From JAYZDB01 sp036338025 (GTDB taxonomy: Bacteria > Planctomycetota > UBA1135 > UBA2386): a stretch of DNA of 7,575 nucleotides. The stretch lies in assembly GCA_036338025.1 (NCBI GenBank), contig JAYZDB010000267.1:1-7575 (forward strand), written 5' to 3'. Position numbers and translations under genes: made by a program. This document shows, piece by piece, positions 7,115 through 7,575 of the stretch. Below the pieces are notes generated by a model. The model was not told where the DNA came from, ran no database searches, and saw only the letters and a list, made by a program, of their open reading frames with translations. How positions within the stretch are numbered: position 1 is the first letter of the stretch; each line of letters starts with the position of its first letter.

Positions 7115-7575
7115 AGATCACCTTCGCCAAGAATGTCACTACCCTCCTCAAGGGTGCTGACTCCCTACTCGTCGTCGCTCCACAAAGGACCCTCCGCAAG
7201 CTCCCCAAGATCCTCGGCAAGGATCTCGACAAACTCGCACACAAGCTGACCAAGAACCTCAAGGCCGGTGACCTGGGCGCAACCGCGACCACGCTGACAA
7301 ATTCCAGGCAAGAGCGGTTGACGGTCGGAAGTCTCCCTGATCAGGTCTCGCGGTACAACTGCAAGGCTCGGCCCGAGTGCGTGCAGCGCGTAGTCAACGC
7401 CGCCAAACTGAGCGACAAAGCAACCAACGCAGTGCTGCTCGTTCTCGATCAAGCTGATCACGCTCTGCCTACAGTCAATGCACTCGCTCGGTGTTTTCAC
7501 CTGTACAGCGTCAAGGGAAGCAACCCACACAGCCGCGGCACGGTCCGAGTGGCAGCGATCGACCGCAAGGGCAAG
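7111..7575 (+). CDS. Probable M17 (leucyl) aminopeptidase, N-terminal domain only, 3' partial
   Basis: A frame open from GTG 7111 to the window end gives 155 residues. The GTG shares bases with the upstream stop (GTGA, 7111-7114), typical of a coupled operon. The product begins MKITFAKNVTTLLKGAD, then 'SLLVVAP', a Lys-rich helix, 'LTVGSLPDQVSRYNCKARPE' (80-99), a helical stretch, and 'AVLLVLD' (117-123). No signal peptide is seen, which fits a cytoplasmic enzyme. This alternating beta-alpha pattern fits the macro-like N-terminal domain of M17 leucyl aminopeptidases, and the 'GSLPD...SRYN' segment matches my memory of planctomycete members. The metal-binding catalytic domain, including the NTDAEGR signature, would lie beyond the window, so the assignment cannot be confirmed here. 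An alternative is another protein with a Rossmann-like or macro-like domain. The existence of the gene is firm; the family is less so. Confidence 0.62.
   Translation, partial: MKITFAKNVTTLLKGADSLLVVAPQRTLRKLPKILGKDLDKLAHKLTKNLKAGDLGATATTLTNSRQERLTVGSLPDQVSRYNCKARPECVQRVVNAAKLSDKATNAVLLVLDQADHALPTVNALARCFHLYSVKGSNPHSRGTVRVAAIDRKGK

Noticed and set aside
7165..7530. A 121-codon minus-strand frame at the right edge
   Set aside because: The + strand frame from GTG 7111 is open through the same stretch, is joined to the operon by a GTGA overlap, and gives a more protein-like sequence.

Overview
This GC-rich bacterial window holds six protein-coding genes, two of them cut by the window edges. It has no sign of mobile elements, CRISPR arrays, tRNA or rRNA. 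The best lineage clue is the first gene. It has a 'YGLGCPGSG' segment and a C-terminal module with 'WGTIPLPLNLGFLGAPKC', a pattern I associate with large families of secreted proteins in Planctomycetota, especially deep-branching marine lineages such as the Saltatorellus/Rohdeirkia/Engelhardtia type. GTG starts and mostly weak Shine-Dalgarno sequences fit that assignment but do not prove it.

Layout, left to right on + unless stated. (1) 3-902: the 3' part of a secreted modular protein, followed by a 16-bp-stem hairpin at 917-952 that probably ends its transcript. (2) 1002-2549: a multi-spanning GT-C glycosyltransferase of the GT39/PMT_2 (ArnT-like) type. (3) 2670-4040 on the minus strand, convergent with gene 2: a lipoprotein of unknown function built from many W/F-P-aromatic repeats. 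An inverted repeat lies between the two convergent genes. (4) 4245-6881, divergent from gene 3: a full-length M1 zinc aminopeptidase with a lipobox. (5) 6872-7114: a small two-helix LapA-domain membrane protein. (6) 7111 to the end: the N-terminal part of what looks like an M17 (leucyl) aminopeptidase. This last gene runs off the window.

Genes 4-6 overlap each other by 10 and 4 bases and so form a tight, probably translationally coupled operon. It pairs a predicted extracytoplasmic M1 aminopeptidase with a predicted cytoplasmic M17 aminopeptidase, with a small membrane protein between them. The simplest reading is peptide scavenging in two compartments. Genes 1, 2 and 3 appear to be separate transcription units.

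I found no clearly new defence or mobile system. The items most worth a second look are the aromatic-repeat lipoprotein, the M1-LapA-M17 operon, the GGMEH variant of the M1 exopeptidase motif, and the strong hairpin after gene 1.
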